Of a DNA stretch of 64,000 nucleotides, positions 26,271 through 35,319 are shown in pieces. The translations under genes and the position numbers were made by a program. The notes under the pieces were generated by a model that worked only from the letters and a program-made list of their open reading frames with translations, did not search any database and was not told where the DNA came from. The stretch is taken from positions 1-64,000 of the forward strand of contig NZ_JACSZV010000036.1 in assembly GCF_014472415.1 (NCBI RefSeq), given 5' to 3'. Each line of letters begins with the position of its first letter. The first letter of the stretch is position 1. This stretch comes from Pseudomonas sp. N40(2020). GTDB lineage: Bacteria; Pseudomonadota; Gammaproteobacteria; Pseudomonadales; Pseudomonadaceae.

Positions 26271-27604
26271 TCAGTTGGCTTCCTGGAAATCCATTTCCGG
26301 TGGCTGGCGACGGAAACCACCGGTCAGCACCGCCAGATACACCACGCCAATCGCCAGCCAGCTCAGGCCGAGCCAGACCGCCAGACCGCCAGATGATCGA
26401 GGCTGACCATCAACCACAAGTCCGCGACCAGACCAATGAGCGGGAAAACCAGAAACAGCACCAGCTCACGCAGGCCCTTTTTTTCGCCGCCGATCCAGTA
26501 GTGAAAAATCACCGACAGATTCACCAGACTGAACGCGAGAAACGCGCCGAAGTTAATGAACGAGGTTGACGTCGTCACGTCGAGTTTCAGCGCCAGCAAA
26601 GCCACCACTGCGCAGAGCAGGATGCTGTTGACCGGCGTGCCAAAGCGCGCGTGCAGCGTGCCGAAGAAGGATTTCGGCAACACCCCGTCGCGCCCCATGG
26701 CAAACAGCAGTCGCGAACCACTGGCCTGCGCCGAAAGCCCCGAGGCGAACTGGCCGACAATCAGGCCGATGAGGAAGATCGAGACGAACAGGTCGCCGCC
26801 GATATTGCGCGCGATTTCATAAGCCGCCGAGTCGACGCTGTCGAACTGGAACGACGGGTGGGCGATCTGCACAAAGTAAGACACACCGACGAAGATCAGC
26901 CCGCCGATCAGGGTGATCAACATGATCGCCCGAGGAATGGTGCGACGTGGGTCGCGGGTCTCTTCCGTGAGGGTGCTGACCGCGTCGAAGCCCAGAAACG
27001 AATAACAGGCGATGGCCGCGCCGCTCATGATCAGTGGCATCTGCATGTCGCCGTTGAAGAACGGTTTGATCGACCAAAGCGGCGTACTCGCGTCGCCACC
27101 GATGTAGTGCACGCACAGGGCGACGAAGGCGATCAGCACCAGAAACTGCACCAGCATCAGCAAGGCGTTAATGCGGTTGGCCAGTTTCAGGCCGACGATA
27201 TTGATCGCGCTGGTGATGCCGATGAACGCCAGCACCCAGATCCATTGCGGGATCGACGGGAATGCCGAGGTCAGGTAAGCGGCGCCGATCAGCCAGATCG
27301 CCATCGGCAGAAACAGATAATCGAGCAGCACCGCCCAACCGGCGATAAAGCCGAGTTTCGGGCTGATGGCCTTGCGCACGTAGCTATAAGCAGAGCCGGC
27401 GACCGGGAACGCGGCGGCCATGCGACCGTAGCTCATGGCGGTGAAGAACATGGCGACCAGCGCCGCCAGATACGCGGCGGGCACCATGCCAGCGGTGGAT
27501 TGCGCGAGGATGCCGAAGGTGCCGAGGACGATGATCGGCGTCATGTAGGCGATGCCGAACAGCACCACCGACCCTAGCGAAAGGGTGCGTTGCAAACGAG
27601 CCAT
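26271..27604 (-). pseudogene. PuuP-like APC permease truncated by an 8-bp duplication
   Basis: APC-superfamily permease similar to the putrescine importer PuuP (N-terminal GIAYMTPIIVLGTFGI, then AAFPVAGSAYSYV). The open frame stops at 26363 after 413 residues and ends ...DHLAVWRSGSA. The cause is visible: ccagaccg is duplicated in tandem at 26373-26380 and 26381-26388. Removing one copy restores a frame that continues ...AVWLGLSWLAIGVVY and ends in PPEMDFQEAN at 26271, giving 441 residues and a last membrane helix. The event removes 33 residues including that helix. It could be a recent mutation, a reversible slippage switch or a sequencing error. About eleven of the twelve expected helices remain. 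Neighbours: a nitrilase-family amidase and a LuxR-type regulator, which suggest an amine or polyamine uptake and catabolism module. Confidence 0.85.
26373..26393. repeat. 8-bp tandem duplication causing a frameshift
   Basis: ccagaccg occurs twice head to tail, followed by a partial third copy (ccaga). On the minus strand this is ctggcggt twice. Two copies break the permease frame, and one copy would keep it open to the family C-terminus. Confidence 0.9.
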
Positions 27605-27720
27605 GGGCGACTTACTCCGAAATATTATTGGATTTATGGCAGAGCCGAGTTCGGCGAATGTTGCGGGTTTGTTTTGTTGTTTTGGTGTGACTGAAATATT
27701 TGTACGACTTGAGATCTTTT

Positions 27721-27884
27721 CCCCCTCACCCCAGCCCTCTCCCCCAGGGGGGGCGAGGGGGAAAGGGGGCAGATTTTTGTCGCTTTCAAGCCCCGAGTTC
27801 GGCTGGATATCTCAGGTCGGTGTACTTCGAAAAAGCGACTCGGTCAGTCCCCTCTCCCGCCGGGAGAGGGTTAGGGTGAGGGCA
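27721..27884. repeat. Inverted pair of C/G-rich REP-like elements
   Basis: Two copies of the family seen at 3639 lie in opposite orientation: ccccctcaccccagccctctccccc at 27721-27745 with its hairpin, and ccctctcccgccgggagagggttagggtgaggg at about 27851-27883. They enclose roughly 80 bases. They fill most of the gap 27605-27888 between the permease and the amidase gene, where no other gene is seen. Confidence 0.75.
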
Positions 27885-27888
27885 GCGG

Positions 27889-28710
27889 TTAACCGGCAGG
27901 AATCAACAACTCCCGAACACCCGAAGACCGCACCACCACCTCCCCCGGCAATTTCAACCGCTGATCATCCAGATAGCGGTAATCCCTGCGCGCAATCTGC
28001 AACTGGCTGAAATCCAGCTCAACCGTGAACTGCCCTTCTTCACGCCCCGCCTCAAACAGCAAAGTCCCAAGCGGATCCACCAGCGCGCTGCCGCCGGCAA
28101 ACATCAAACCGTCATCCCCTGCTTCCACCCGATTGACCATCAGCGCAAACGCCTGATTCTCCTGGGCTCGCGCGGTGATCGCTGTGCGATGGGTCGGACC
28201 GTAAGGATCCATGTTGCCGTTGGTCACGATCAGCAGTTCAACGCCCAATTGCGCTAGGGCCCGGGCCGTTTCCGGGAATTCGATGTCGTAGCAGATCAGC
28301 AGCCCCACCCGCACACCGTTCCACACGCAGGTCGCATAACGGTCACCGGCCTCGAACACACCGCGATCCGACGCCCACAGATGCGTCTTGCGATATTTCA
28401 GGGCGATGCCATCAGGGGTGATCAGCAGCGTGGTGTTGTAGAAGCGCCCGTTGTCGTTCTCGGCCATGCCGATCACCACAGCGATGTTGCGTTCGCGGGC
28501 GGCGGCCAGCACCGAGCTGACGGTCGGGCCGTCCACCGCTTCGGATGTTTGCGCCACGGTGTCGGCAGTCGGGAAACCCATCAGGTGGGTTTCCGGAAAC
28601 ACGATCAGTTGCGTGTCGGCTGCACAAGCCGCAATTGCCGCCAGGGCGCGCTGGAGGTTGTAGGCAGTGCCATTGTCACGGCCCGCCAATTGGGCGAGTT
28701 CGACTTTCAT
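27889..28710 (-). CDS. Nitrilase-superfamily carbon-nitrogen hydrolase
   Basis: A 273-residue amidase/nitrilase-fold enzyme. The Glu-Lys-Cys catalytic triad is visible: Glu40 in VFPETHLMGF, Lys108 in KYRKTHLW and Cys140 in LLICYDIEFPE. Overall order and the CYDIEFPE block resemble Pseudomonas 5-aminovaleramidase DavA and related aliphatic amidases, but the substrate is not proven. ATG 28710 has AAGGA 7 bases upstream; a longer frame to 28788 overlaps the divergent promoter. It lies downstream of and divergent from a LuxR-type regulator and upstream of a PuuP-like permease on the same strand, which fits an amine-to-amide catabolic module. Confidence 0.8.
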   Translation of the reverse strand: MKVELAQLAGRDNGTAYNLQRALAAIAACAADTQLIVFPETHLMGFPTADTVAQTSEAVDGPTVSSVLAAARERNIAVVIGMAENDNGRFYNTTLLITPDGIALKYRKTHLWASDRGVFEAGDRYATCVWNGVRVGLLICYDIEFPETARALAQLGVELLIVTNGNMDPYGPTHRTAITARAQENQAFALMVNRVEAGDDGLMFAGGSALVDPLGTLLFEAGREEGQFTVELDFSQLQIARRDYRYLDDQRLKLPGEVVVRSSGVRELLIPAG

Positions 28711-28835
28711 GAGGTGTCCTTGTTCTATAGGCCGGGCGCTGAAAGATTGCCCGGTGCCTGTCTGTGGGCCAGTATGCGCAGCAAGCAACCGGCCAGGGAA
28801 TCACGCGGCCGGGGTAACCCGATAGGGGTAGATCG

Positions 28836-29636
28836 ATGACACTTTCGTTTGACGACATCACCTGGCACCGCGCCGTCGGGCAATTGATCGATGCGCTGGA
28901 CAAGCCGAATTTCTGGGCACAACTGGTGCGTCTTCTCGATCAGTACGTGCCGTTCGATAGCTGGGTCGCGTTGCTGTTCAGCGCCGATCAGCACCCGCAA
29001 GTCTTTGCCGAATGCCCTGGTGAAGACGGTAGCCCTGATCAGTTGTTCCAGGATTATCTGCGCGGTCTGTACCTGCTCGACCCGTTCTACATCGCCTGCC
29101 GCGAGCAATCGCGCACCGGGTTGTATCGCCTCTCGGAAGTGGCACCCGAGCATTTCGAGCTGACCGAGTATTACCAGCGATACTTTCGTCTGAATGTGGT
29201 GGCCGACGAAATCCAGTTCAATTGTCAGCTCCAGGGTGAACGCACGTTGTGCCTGTCGCTGGGCAGCAAACAGCGTTTTACAGTTGAACAGATCGCGCTG
29301 TTGTCGCTGATTCAGCCGTGGGTATTAGGCTTGTTGCGCCAGCGTCTGCCTTACGAAATCAATGAAACCGTGTCCCTCGCGGCCTCACCTGCTCCGGCGG
29401 ATTGGCGGGTGCAACTGGAAGCTTCGGTGCAACAACTCAAGGGCGCGCAACTGACCGCCCGGGAGCTGGATGTCGGCCGCTTGATGCTCAGCGGTTGCTC
29501 GAGCAAAGAAATCGCTCGTAAGCTGGAAATCTCTGTAGAAACCGTGAAAGTCCATAAGAAACACATGTACAGCAAGCTCGGGATCAAGTCCCAGTCCGAG
29601 TTGTTTTCGATATTTCTCCAGGCACAAAACGCCTGA
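28836..29636 (+). CDS. LuxR-type transcriptional regulator
   Basis: A 266-residue regulator with a C-terminal LuxR-type helix-turn-helix (LTARELDVGRLMLSGCSSKEIA then ISVETVKVHKKHMYSKLGI). The N-terminal 190 residues have no REC domain and no clear autoinducer-binding signature, so the signal is unknown. It is divergent from the nitrilase-family gene with 125 bases between the starts and is the likely regulator of that gene and the permease. Confidence 0.8.
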   Translation: MTLSFDDITWHRAVGQLIDALDKPNFWAQLVRLLDQYVPFDSWVALLFSADQHPQVFAECPGEDGSPDQLFQDYLRGLYLLDPFYIACREQSRTGLYRLSEVAPEHFELTEYYQRYFRLNVVADEIQFNCQLQGERTLCLSLGSKQRFTVEQIALLSLIQPWVLGLLRQRLPYEINETVSLAASPAPADWRVQLEASVQQLKGAQLTARELDVGRLMLSGCSSKEIARKLEISVETVKVHKKHMYSKLGIKSQSELFSIFLQAQNA

Positions 29637-29638
29637 AA

Positions 29639-29715
29639 AGATCGCAGCCTTCGGCAGCTCCTAAAGGGGCAAGCCATGCATCTAACTGTAGGACTGCCGC
29701 AGGCTACGATCTTTA
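29639..29715. repeat. REPIN of the gatcgcagcc...ggcagctcct family
   Basis: Left arm aagatcgcagccttcggcagctcct and right arm aggactgccgcaggctacgatctt are inverted and slightly diverged, with about 25 bases between them. The same family occurs at 62049-62136. It lies between the LuxR-type gene and the glutamate-synthase-like gene. Confidence 0.8.
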
Positions 29716-29744
29716 AAACCCGAGTCCGAACCCAAGGAAACCGT

Positions 29745-31364
29745 ATGAGCCTGTCACTCCTGAGCCGCTACGCCTTCTTTGCCGTCTGCGTGATTTTCAC
29801 CCTCGCCAGCCTGCCTTTTCTCGAACATGACTGGTTATGGCCAATCACCGCTGTGACCGGCGTATTGAGCCTGATCGGTATATTCGACCTGCTGCAAAGC
29901 CCGCATGCGGTGCGGCGCAATTACCCGATCCTCGGCAACATTCGTTATCTGGTCGAAGGCATCCGTCCGGAGATCCGCCAGTACCTGCTGGAATCCGACA
30001 GCGACGCCCTGCCCTTCTCCCGCGCACAGCGTTCGCTGGTGTATTCGCGGGCAAAGAATGAAAGCGCCGACAAGCCGTTCGGCACGCTGATCGATGTCTA
30101 TCAGTCCGGCTTCGAGTTCATCGGCCACTCGATGCGCCCGGCGCCGTTGAGCGACCCGAGCAGTTTCCGCGTCACCGTCGGCGGCCCGCAGTGCACTCAG
30201 CCGTACTCGGCCTCGGTGTTCAATATTTCGGCGATGAGCTTCGGCTCGCTCAGCGCCAACGCCATTCGCGCGTTGAACCAGGGTGCGAAACTCGGCAACT
30301 TCGCCCATGACACTGGCGAAGGCAGCATCAGCCCGTATCACCGCGAACACGGCGGCGACCTGACCTGGGAACTGGGCAGCGGCTACTTCGGCTGCCGCAC
30401 CAGCGACGGCCGTTTCGACCCGGAACGCTTCGCCGTTCAGGCGCAGAATCCGCAAGTCCGCATGATCGAAATCAAGATGAGCCAAGGCGCAAAACCGGGC
30501 CACGGCGGGATTCTGCCCAAGCACAAAGTTACCAAGGAAATCGCCGAAACCCGCGGCATCATGATGGGCGAAGACTGCGTCTCGCCATCCCGCCACAGCG
30601 CGTTTTCCACGCCGCTGGAGATGATGCATTTCATCCAGCAACTGCGTGAGCTGTCCGGCGGCAAACCGGTGGGTTTCAAGTTCTGCCTCGGCCATCCTTG
30701 GGAGTTCATGGGCATCGCCAAAGCCATGCTGGAAACCGGCATTCTTCCGGACTTCATCGTGGTCGATGGCAAGGAAGGTGGCACCGGCGCCGCGCCTGTG
30801 GAATTCACCGACCACATCGGCGTGCCGATGCGCGAAGGTTTGCTGTTCGTCCACAACACCCTGGTCGGTCTGAACCTGCGCGACAAGATCAAACTCGGCG
30901 CCAGCGGCAAGATCGTCAGCGCCTTCGACATCGCCAGCGTGCTGGCCATCGGCGCTGACTGGGCCAACTCCGCACGCGGCTTCATGTTCGCCATCGGCTG
31001 CATCCAGTCGCAAAGCTGCCACACCAACAAATGCCCGACTGGCGTCGCCACACAGGACGCGCTGCGCCAACGCGCACTGGTGGTGCCGGACAAGGCGCAG
31101 CGGGTGTTCAACTTCCACCGCAACACGTTGAAGGCCTTGGCTGAAATGCTCGCAGCGGCCGGGCTTGAGCATCCATCGCAACTGTCGGCCAAGCATCTGG
31201 TACGACGCATGTCGGCGACCGAGATCAAGCTGTTCTCGCAGTTGCATGTATTCCTGAAACCGGGGGAATTGCTTACCGGAGAAGTAAACGGCGAGTTTTA
31301 CTCGCGGATGTGGCAGATGGCGCGGGCGGACAGTTTTGAGCCGAGCGAGGTGGTGGCGGCTTAA
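29745..31364 (+). CDS. FMN-binding glutamate synthase family protein
   Basis: A 539-residue protein whose main part is the FMN-binding TIM-barrel of glutamate synthase. Family blocks are present: GAKPGHGGILPKHKV, DGKEGGTGAAPVEF and the cysteine cluster CIQSQSCHTNKCPTGVAT. Two membrane helices precede it (about 7-27 and 30-52), so the enzyme is probably anchored to the inner membrane with a cytoplasmic catalytic domain. It lacks the amidotransferase domain of the large GltB subunit, so its reaction is uncertain; such stand-alone proteins are often annotated as glutamate synthase-like. AAGGAAA precedes ATG 29745. It is monocistronic, with a REPIN upstream. Confidence 0.82.
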   Translation: MSLSLLSRYAFFAVCVIFTLASLPFLEHDWLWPITAVTGVLSLIGIFDLLQSPHAVRRNYPILGNIRYLVEGIRPEIRQYLLESDSDALPFSRAQRSLVYSRAKNESADKPFGTLIDVYQSGFEFIGHSMRPAPLSDPSSFRVTVGGPQCTQPYSASVFNISAMSFGSLSANAIRALNQGAKLGNFAHDTGEGSISPYHREHGGDLTWELGSGYFGCRTSDGRFDPERFAVQAQNPQVRMIEIKMSQGAKPGHGGILPKHKVTKEIAETRGIMMGEDCVSPSRHSAFSTPLEMMHFIQQLRELSGGKPVGFKFCLGHPWEFMGIAKAMLETGILPDFIVVDGKEGGTGAAPVEFTDHIGVPMREGLLFVHNTLVGLNLRDKIKLGASGKIVSAFDIASVLAIGADWANSARGFMFAIGCIQSQSCHTNKCPTGVATQDALRQRALVVPDKAQRVFNFHRNTLKALAEMLAAAGLEHPSQLSAKHLVRRMSATEIKLFSQLHVFLKPGELLTGEVNGEFYSRMWQMARADSFEPSEVVAA

Positions 31365-31374
31365 TCCAAGACCA

Positions 31375-31401
31375 TTGCCAACTTCAAGGTGAGGTTGGCA
31401 A
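31375..31401. terminator. Hairpin between convergent genes
   Basis: ttgccaac and gttggcaa form an 8-bp stem with an 11-base loop between the convergent glutamate-synthase-like and GT39 genes. No T-run follows on either strand, so termination activity is uncertain. Confidence 0.4.
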
Positions 31402-31425
31402 CGGCTCCCTTGCCTGTCTTGAAAA

Positions 31426-32853
31426 TCAACCTCCTGCTGCAGTCCCTTCGCATTGAGTGGCGCCTTGCACTTTGTAAACTATCAGAGCCGTATCCGCATA
31501 CTTTTGATTTGAAGCGATTTCCACATCGAAGCGGGATTGATAGTCCTTATTCATGGCCATATTCCACATATCGACCACATAAAAACAAACAGGCGTCTGA
31601 TTTGTTTTTATTCTAGCCTCGATAGACTCAAGACTTCCCACCGCAACGGGGTAACCCAACACCTTAAAATAAGCCGATATCAATTCAGGATATGGCGAGT
31701 AAACAGGCATCGTCCCCCGATCACGTTTTATTTTGGAAACCGGAGATCTGATATCGTGACCAATCCTGAACGGTCTTAAATCCGGAGATGAATAGAGGTA
31801 AGTAAAAGACATAACAAACACAAAAACCAAAACAACGCATTTACAAAAACCATTTCGCACCAAGTCAATACCACAAGCCGTCAACAAAATGACTACCGGC
31901 AGAAAAACAATCATATTCTTGAATGTCAGTATCGGTATATAAAACACAGATCTGACATAAGCAATGACAATGCCAAGCCCCCACCACAACAAGAGCAGCG
32001 CCATCGCATCCCGGCGATCATCTCGCCGCATAAGATCAGCTAGACCACACACTAAAAAGAAAATATAGACCAGGGCCAGCAGTCCCCGCCCAATCTGAGT
32101 CATGAATACTTCTACAAAAAAATCATCTTCAGGTCTTGTTATCCAATTAACATTACGCGCCCAATTATCAATCATGTAAAAAACACTCGGAACAAGCGAC
32201 ATCGCAATCAACAACCCTGCAACAACCCCCATACCAAGAAGCTTTTTTTTCATTCCACTTCTGAATGAAAAGTATAGCAGCAGTACGGCTTGAGCCATCA
32301 CGGGAAATACGCCAAAGTAATGCGTATTGACCAGCATCGAACCTGTCAGCGCATAGAAAATCACACTCTTCAGATTCTTTTTTTCAATTAAATCAACAAA
32401 TGCAATAAACGACACAATCACTAGCAGTACCAGTAACTGATAGGATCGACCTTCCTGAGAAAGAGAAATCAGGAAAAAATTCACAGACACCAGAAAACCA
32501 GCATAGATCCCGACCCAGGCACTAAACAACTTCTCACCCAGATAGAATATAGCGGGAATAACCAAAACCCCTATCACAACTGAAAAATAGCGACTGGTAA
32601 GTTCAGCATACCCAAACAGCTTAAAAACCAGCCACAACACTATTTGATAAAAAGGTGGGTGAACATCTTCAACGGTTTTGTGAAAGACCGTTGCCAAATC
32701 ATTATCGGGATCACTAAAAGACAGACTGTATAACTCATCCATCCACAGTCCTTTATCAGAAAGGCCGTAGAGCCTCAGGCCAGCGCCCAAGACGATGAGC
32801 CCCAACAGCAACATGTATATATTCCATGACGCATCCCTTTTATTAACATGCAT
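31426..32853 (-). CDS. GT39-family membrane glycosyltransferase (copy 1)
   Basis: A 475-residue multi-helix GT-C-fold glycosyltransferase of family 39 (ArnT/PMT relatives). The first periplasmic loop carries the Asp-Glu pair (GLWMDELYSLSFSDPD) that marks the catalytic loop of GT-C enzymes using polyprenyl-phosphate sugars, followed by EDVHPPFYQIVLWL. It is paralogous to the next gene upstream (32958-34349). ATG 32853 has GGAG 7 bases before it. The gene is visibly richer in A and T than its neighbours, with A-runs and AAA/AAT/ATA codons, so it was probably acquired separately. At the end of the arabinofuranose-donor operon, it may transfer the D-arabinofuranose made there. Confidence 0.78.
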   Translation of the reverse strand: MHVNKRDASWNIYMLLLGLIVLGAGLRLYGLSDKGLWMDELYSLSFSDPDNDLATVFHKTVEDVHPPFYQIVLWLVFKLFGYAELTSRYFSVVIGVLVIPAIFYLGEKLFSAWVGIYAGFLVSVNFFLISLSQEGRSYQLLVLLVIVSFIAFVDLIEKKNLKSVIFYALTGSMLVNTHYFGVFPVMAQAVLLLYFSFRSGMKKKLLGMGVVAGLLIAMSLVPSVFYMIDNWARNVNWITRPEDDFFVEVFMTQIGRGLLALVYIFFLVCGLADLMRRDDRRDAMALLLLWWGLGIVIAYVRSVFYIPILTFKNMIVFLPVVILLTACGIDLVRNGFCKCVVLVFVFVMSFTYLYSSPDLRPFRIGHDIRSPVSKIKRDRGTMPVYSPYPELISAYFKVLGYPVAVGSLESIEARIKTNQTPVCFYVVDMWNMAMNKDYQSRFDVEIASNQKYADTALIVYKVQGATQCEGTAAGG

Positions 32854-32957
32854 ATTCTTCTCCCTGAGTTCATACACGCTTTCAAAGATGCTCTGACCGG
32901 CGTTCATTTACCGAAGAGTCACTTTTTGGCCCTGACTCTCCAGCGTTGCAGGCACAT

Positions 32958-34349
32958 CTAATTATTCGGGTTAGATCGATATTCGTTGATTGATGAATCA
33001 CCAAAACTGGAAAACTTTGCGAGATGGAATCCATATTTATTCATTTCATCCTCTGGCGGTGCGGGTGTCCAATGAGCCGAGATAACGAATAAATTGCCAG
33101 GGTGGTTTCGAGACATCACGTCATTTTCCATCTCTGCCAATGACCTTATTTTAAGTTTCATGCCCAAAACCTTTGCATATCCCTGCATTTCATTCGGCCA
33201 AGTAGAATAAACCAAACAACCAGAACAATTCTCACCCATATTTTTAATAACCACGCGCATTTGGCTGGAGGAATGATCATTTTGCTTGTGGATCGGCACA
33301 ATCGAAAAAATGCCAATTAGCACCACTACGCCCCAGTAAATGACTCGATCCTTGACAAGACTGATACAAAACGCCAACAGCATTAACAACGGGGGAAGCA
33401 AACCAATCAGATTTCTATCTGTCAGCACCGGCTGAAACCATATCGATCTCACATATGGAACGACGATACAGACACAACCCCAGACAAACAGAACTCTCAA
33501 AGTGTCTCTTCGACGGTTGTCGCCTACCAAATGAACACCCCCAATTATCATCAATACTGCAACTGCCCCTGATAGCGTGAGATTATTGAAATAACCGTTG
33601 AAAAGATTCAGAAAAAAATCGTCTAGAGGTTGTTTTATCCAAGAATCACGTTTTTCCAGATTTTCCCACAGATAAAAGATCCCAGGCAGAACCGTTAAAA
33701 AAACGAAGAAACCGCTCAAAATAAATTTAAAATATAATTTCTTATCGAAGCATGTTTTGCTTCCCGTACAAAAAAAAAGCAACACTTGAGCCACAACCGC
33801 TAAATACCCGAAATAATGAGTATTGACCAACATTGCCACGACCACTGTATACAAAAAAATATTACGCACACTTGGCTTATTAAAAGCAGCAATAAAAAAA
33901 ACAAACGAAAGCGTAACGAGCAACACCAGAAGTGCGTAAGACCGTGTCTCTTGAGAGTAATATACGAAAAAATAATTACCCGCTGTCAACCACGCCGAAA
34001 TGAGGCCTACCTGTTTATCAAATAACTGTCGCGCCAGGCAGAACATGCAAGGAATCAACAACACACCAAAAACGGCTGATAGATACCTGCCGGACATTTC
34101 CGCATAACCAAAAACCTTGTAATGCAACCATAAAACAATTTGATAGAACGCCGGATGAACATCCTTCATGGTATGCCGATAAACCTCCATAGCACTACTG
34201 TCGGGGTCGCTTGTTGCGACACTAAATGCTTCATCCAGCCAAAGTCCGCCACCTTCAATATTACGTAACCTCAAATAGCATCCAAAAATTACTGCTGCGG
34301 TCAGCGACAAATAAATCAACCAATCTTTTCTATTCTTTTCACCGCTCAT
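32958..34349 (-). CDS. GT39-family membrane glycosyltransferase (copy 2)
   Basis: A 463-residue GT-C glycosyltransferase, paralogue of the downstream gene: GLWLDEAFSVATSDPD in the first loop, then KDVHPAFYQIVLWLHYKVFGYAE. It has around ten to twelve membrane helices. ATG 34349 (MSGEKN) is chosen, with GAGG at good spacing, 13 bases after the stop of the LPG-synthase-like gene; a TTG at 34373 would overlap that gene. Base use is AT-rich like copy 1 and unlike the rest of the operon. Likely donor: a decaprenyl-phosphate-linked sugar; the acceptor could be a pilin or a surface polysaccharide. Confidence 0.78.
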   Translation of the reverse strand: MSGEKNRKDWLIYLSLTAAVIFGCYLRLRNIEGGGLWLDEAFSVATSDPDSSAMEVYRHTMKDVHPAFYQIVLWLHYKVFGYAEMSGRYLSAVFGVLLIPCMFCLARQLFDKQVGLISAWLTAGNYFFVYYSQETRSYALLVLLVTLSFVFFIAAFNKPSVRNIFLYTVVVAMLVNTHYFGYLAVVAQVLLFFCTGSKTCFDKKLYFKFILSGFFVFLTVLPGIFYLWENLEKRDSWIKQPLDDFFLNLFNGYFNNLTLSGAVAVLMIIGGVHLVGDNRRRDTLRVLFVWGCVCIVVPYVRSIWFQPVLTDRNLIGLLPPLLMLLAFCISLVKDRVIYWGVVVLIGIFSIVPIHKQNDHSSSQMRVVIKNMGENCSGCLVYSTWPNEMQGYAKVLGMKLKIRSLAEMENDVMSRNHPGNLFVISAHWTPAPPEDEMNKYGFHLAKFSSFGDSSINEYRSNPNN

Positions 34350-34362
34350 CCCTAGCCTCACT

Positions 34363-35319
34363 CTAGTATCCAACCTGCGACTTCTGTTGCCCCATCAAGA
34401 AGACAGCGCCCAGCCCCACCGCCAGCCAGAGTGTTGCCAACCGCAATAAAACTGTCGCTGCGATGGCGGTAGAGAGTTCGACTTCACTGGACACCAGCAG
34501 CCCTACCATCACCGCTTCGGCACTGCCCAACCCTCCTGGCATGAAACTCAAAGCACCGGCCAACATGGAAACGGCAAAAATGAACATGGCGAATGTCAGA
34601 GGTATATCCGCGCCCATGGCATCGAGAATCCAGTAAAACGCCAGCGCTTCCAGCCCCCAGGCCAGAACACTCAAAAGCGTCGCGCCGATCTGGCGGCGTG
34701 GGGTGTGGCAACTATGGGACTGGTGCAACACTTGAACGACATGACGCAACAAACGGGGAAACCAACCGTTCCTTTGATCTACCCGTCGATCAAGAGCACC
34801 GACAAGTGCTGGTCGGGATACCAGCAATACGCCGCACATCAACAGCACCAGACAGGCGATGATCATCGACACCCATTCGGGATGCGCGCTCAATCCGAAC
34901 AAGGCCAACCCCACCATTGCCAGCAAGTCCGACAGGCGCTCACTGAACAGCGCGGCGAAACTGTGTGGGTAAGGCACATCCCAACGCTTGAGCAAAACCC
35001 CGCGCAACGCTTCGCCTGCCTTGCCGGGAGTGGTGGTCAAGGCGAATCCTGCCAAGTAAATTTTCAGACTTGGCCACCACGGCAGCGGATGACGCAGGGC
35101 ATTGAGATAAACCTGCCAGCGCAAAAAACGCAGACCGTAACCGAGTAGCACCAGCCCGACGATTTGCCCACCCGTCCACCACCCCACTCGAGTGACTGCC
35201 GCACTCACGGCCGGCCACCCGCCCCACAGGGAAACAGCCAGATATGCAAGGGCGGAACAGACCACCGAACCGATCAGAACCCGATAGCGCCACCCGGAGA
35301 GCATCAGCGCCTGGTTCAT
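34363..35319 (-). CDS. LPG-synthase-like transmembrane (UPF0104/YbhN) protein
   Basis: A 318-residue integral membrane protein of the lysylphosphatidylglycerol-synthase transmembrane family (flippase-like, without the synthase domain). Family blocks include GYGLRFLRWQVYL, TPGKAGEALRGVLLKR, SERLSDLLAM and FMPGGLGSAEAVMVGLL. Such proteins often accompany polyprenyl-sugar glycosylation systems. The ATG at 35319 overlaps the dprE2 stop (ATGA) and has AGAGG upstream, so it is translationally coupled. A role in moving the lipid-linked arabinose is inferred from context only. Confidence 0.8.
   Translation of the reverse strand: MNQALMLSGWRYRVLIGSVVCSALAYLAVSLWGGWPAVSAAVTRVGWWTGGQIVGLVLLGYGLRFLRWQVYLNALRHPLPWWPSLKIYLAGFALTTTPGKAGEALRGVLLKRWDVPYPHSFAALFSERLSDLLAMVGLALFGLSAHPEWVSMIIACLVLLMCGVLLVSRPALVGALDRRVDQRNGWFPRLLRHVVQVLHQSHSCHTPRRQIGATLLSVLAWGLEALAFYWILDAMGADIPLTFAMFIFAVSMLAGALSFMPGGLGSAEAVMVGLLVSSEVELSTAIAATVLLRLATLWLAVGLGAVFLMGQQKSQVGY

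Noticed and set aside
31565..31625. AT-rich stretch as a tRNA or attachment site next to the GT39 genes
   Set aside because: No cloverleaf, integrase gene or flanking direct repeat; it is part of the coding sequence of GT39 copy 1.
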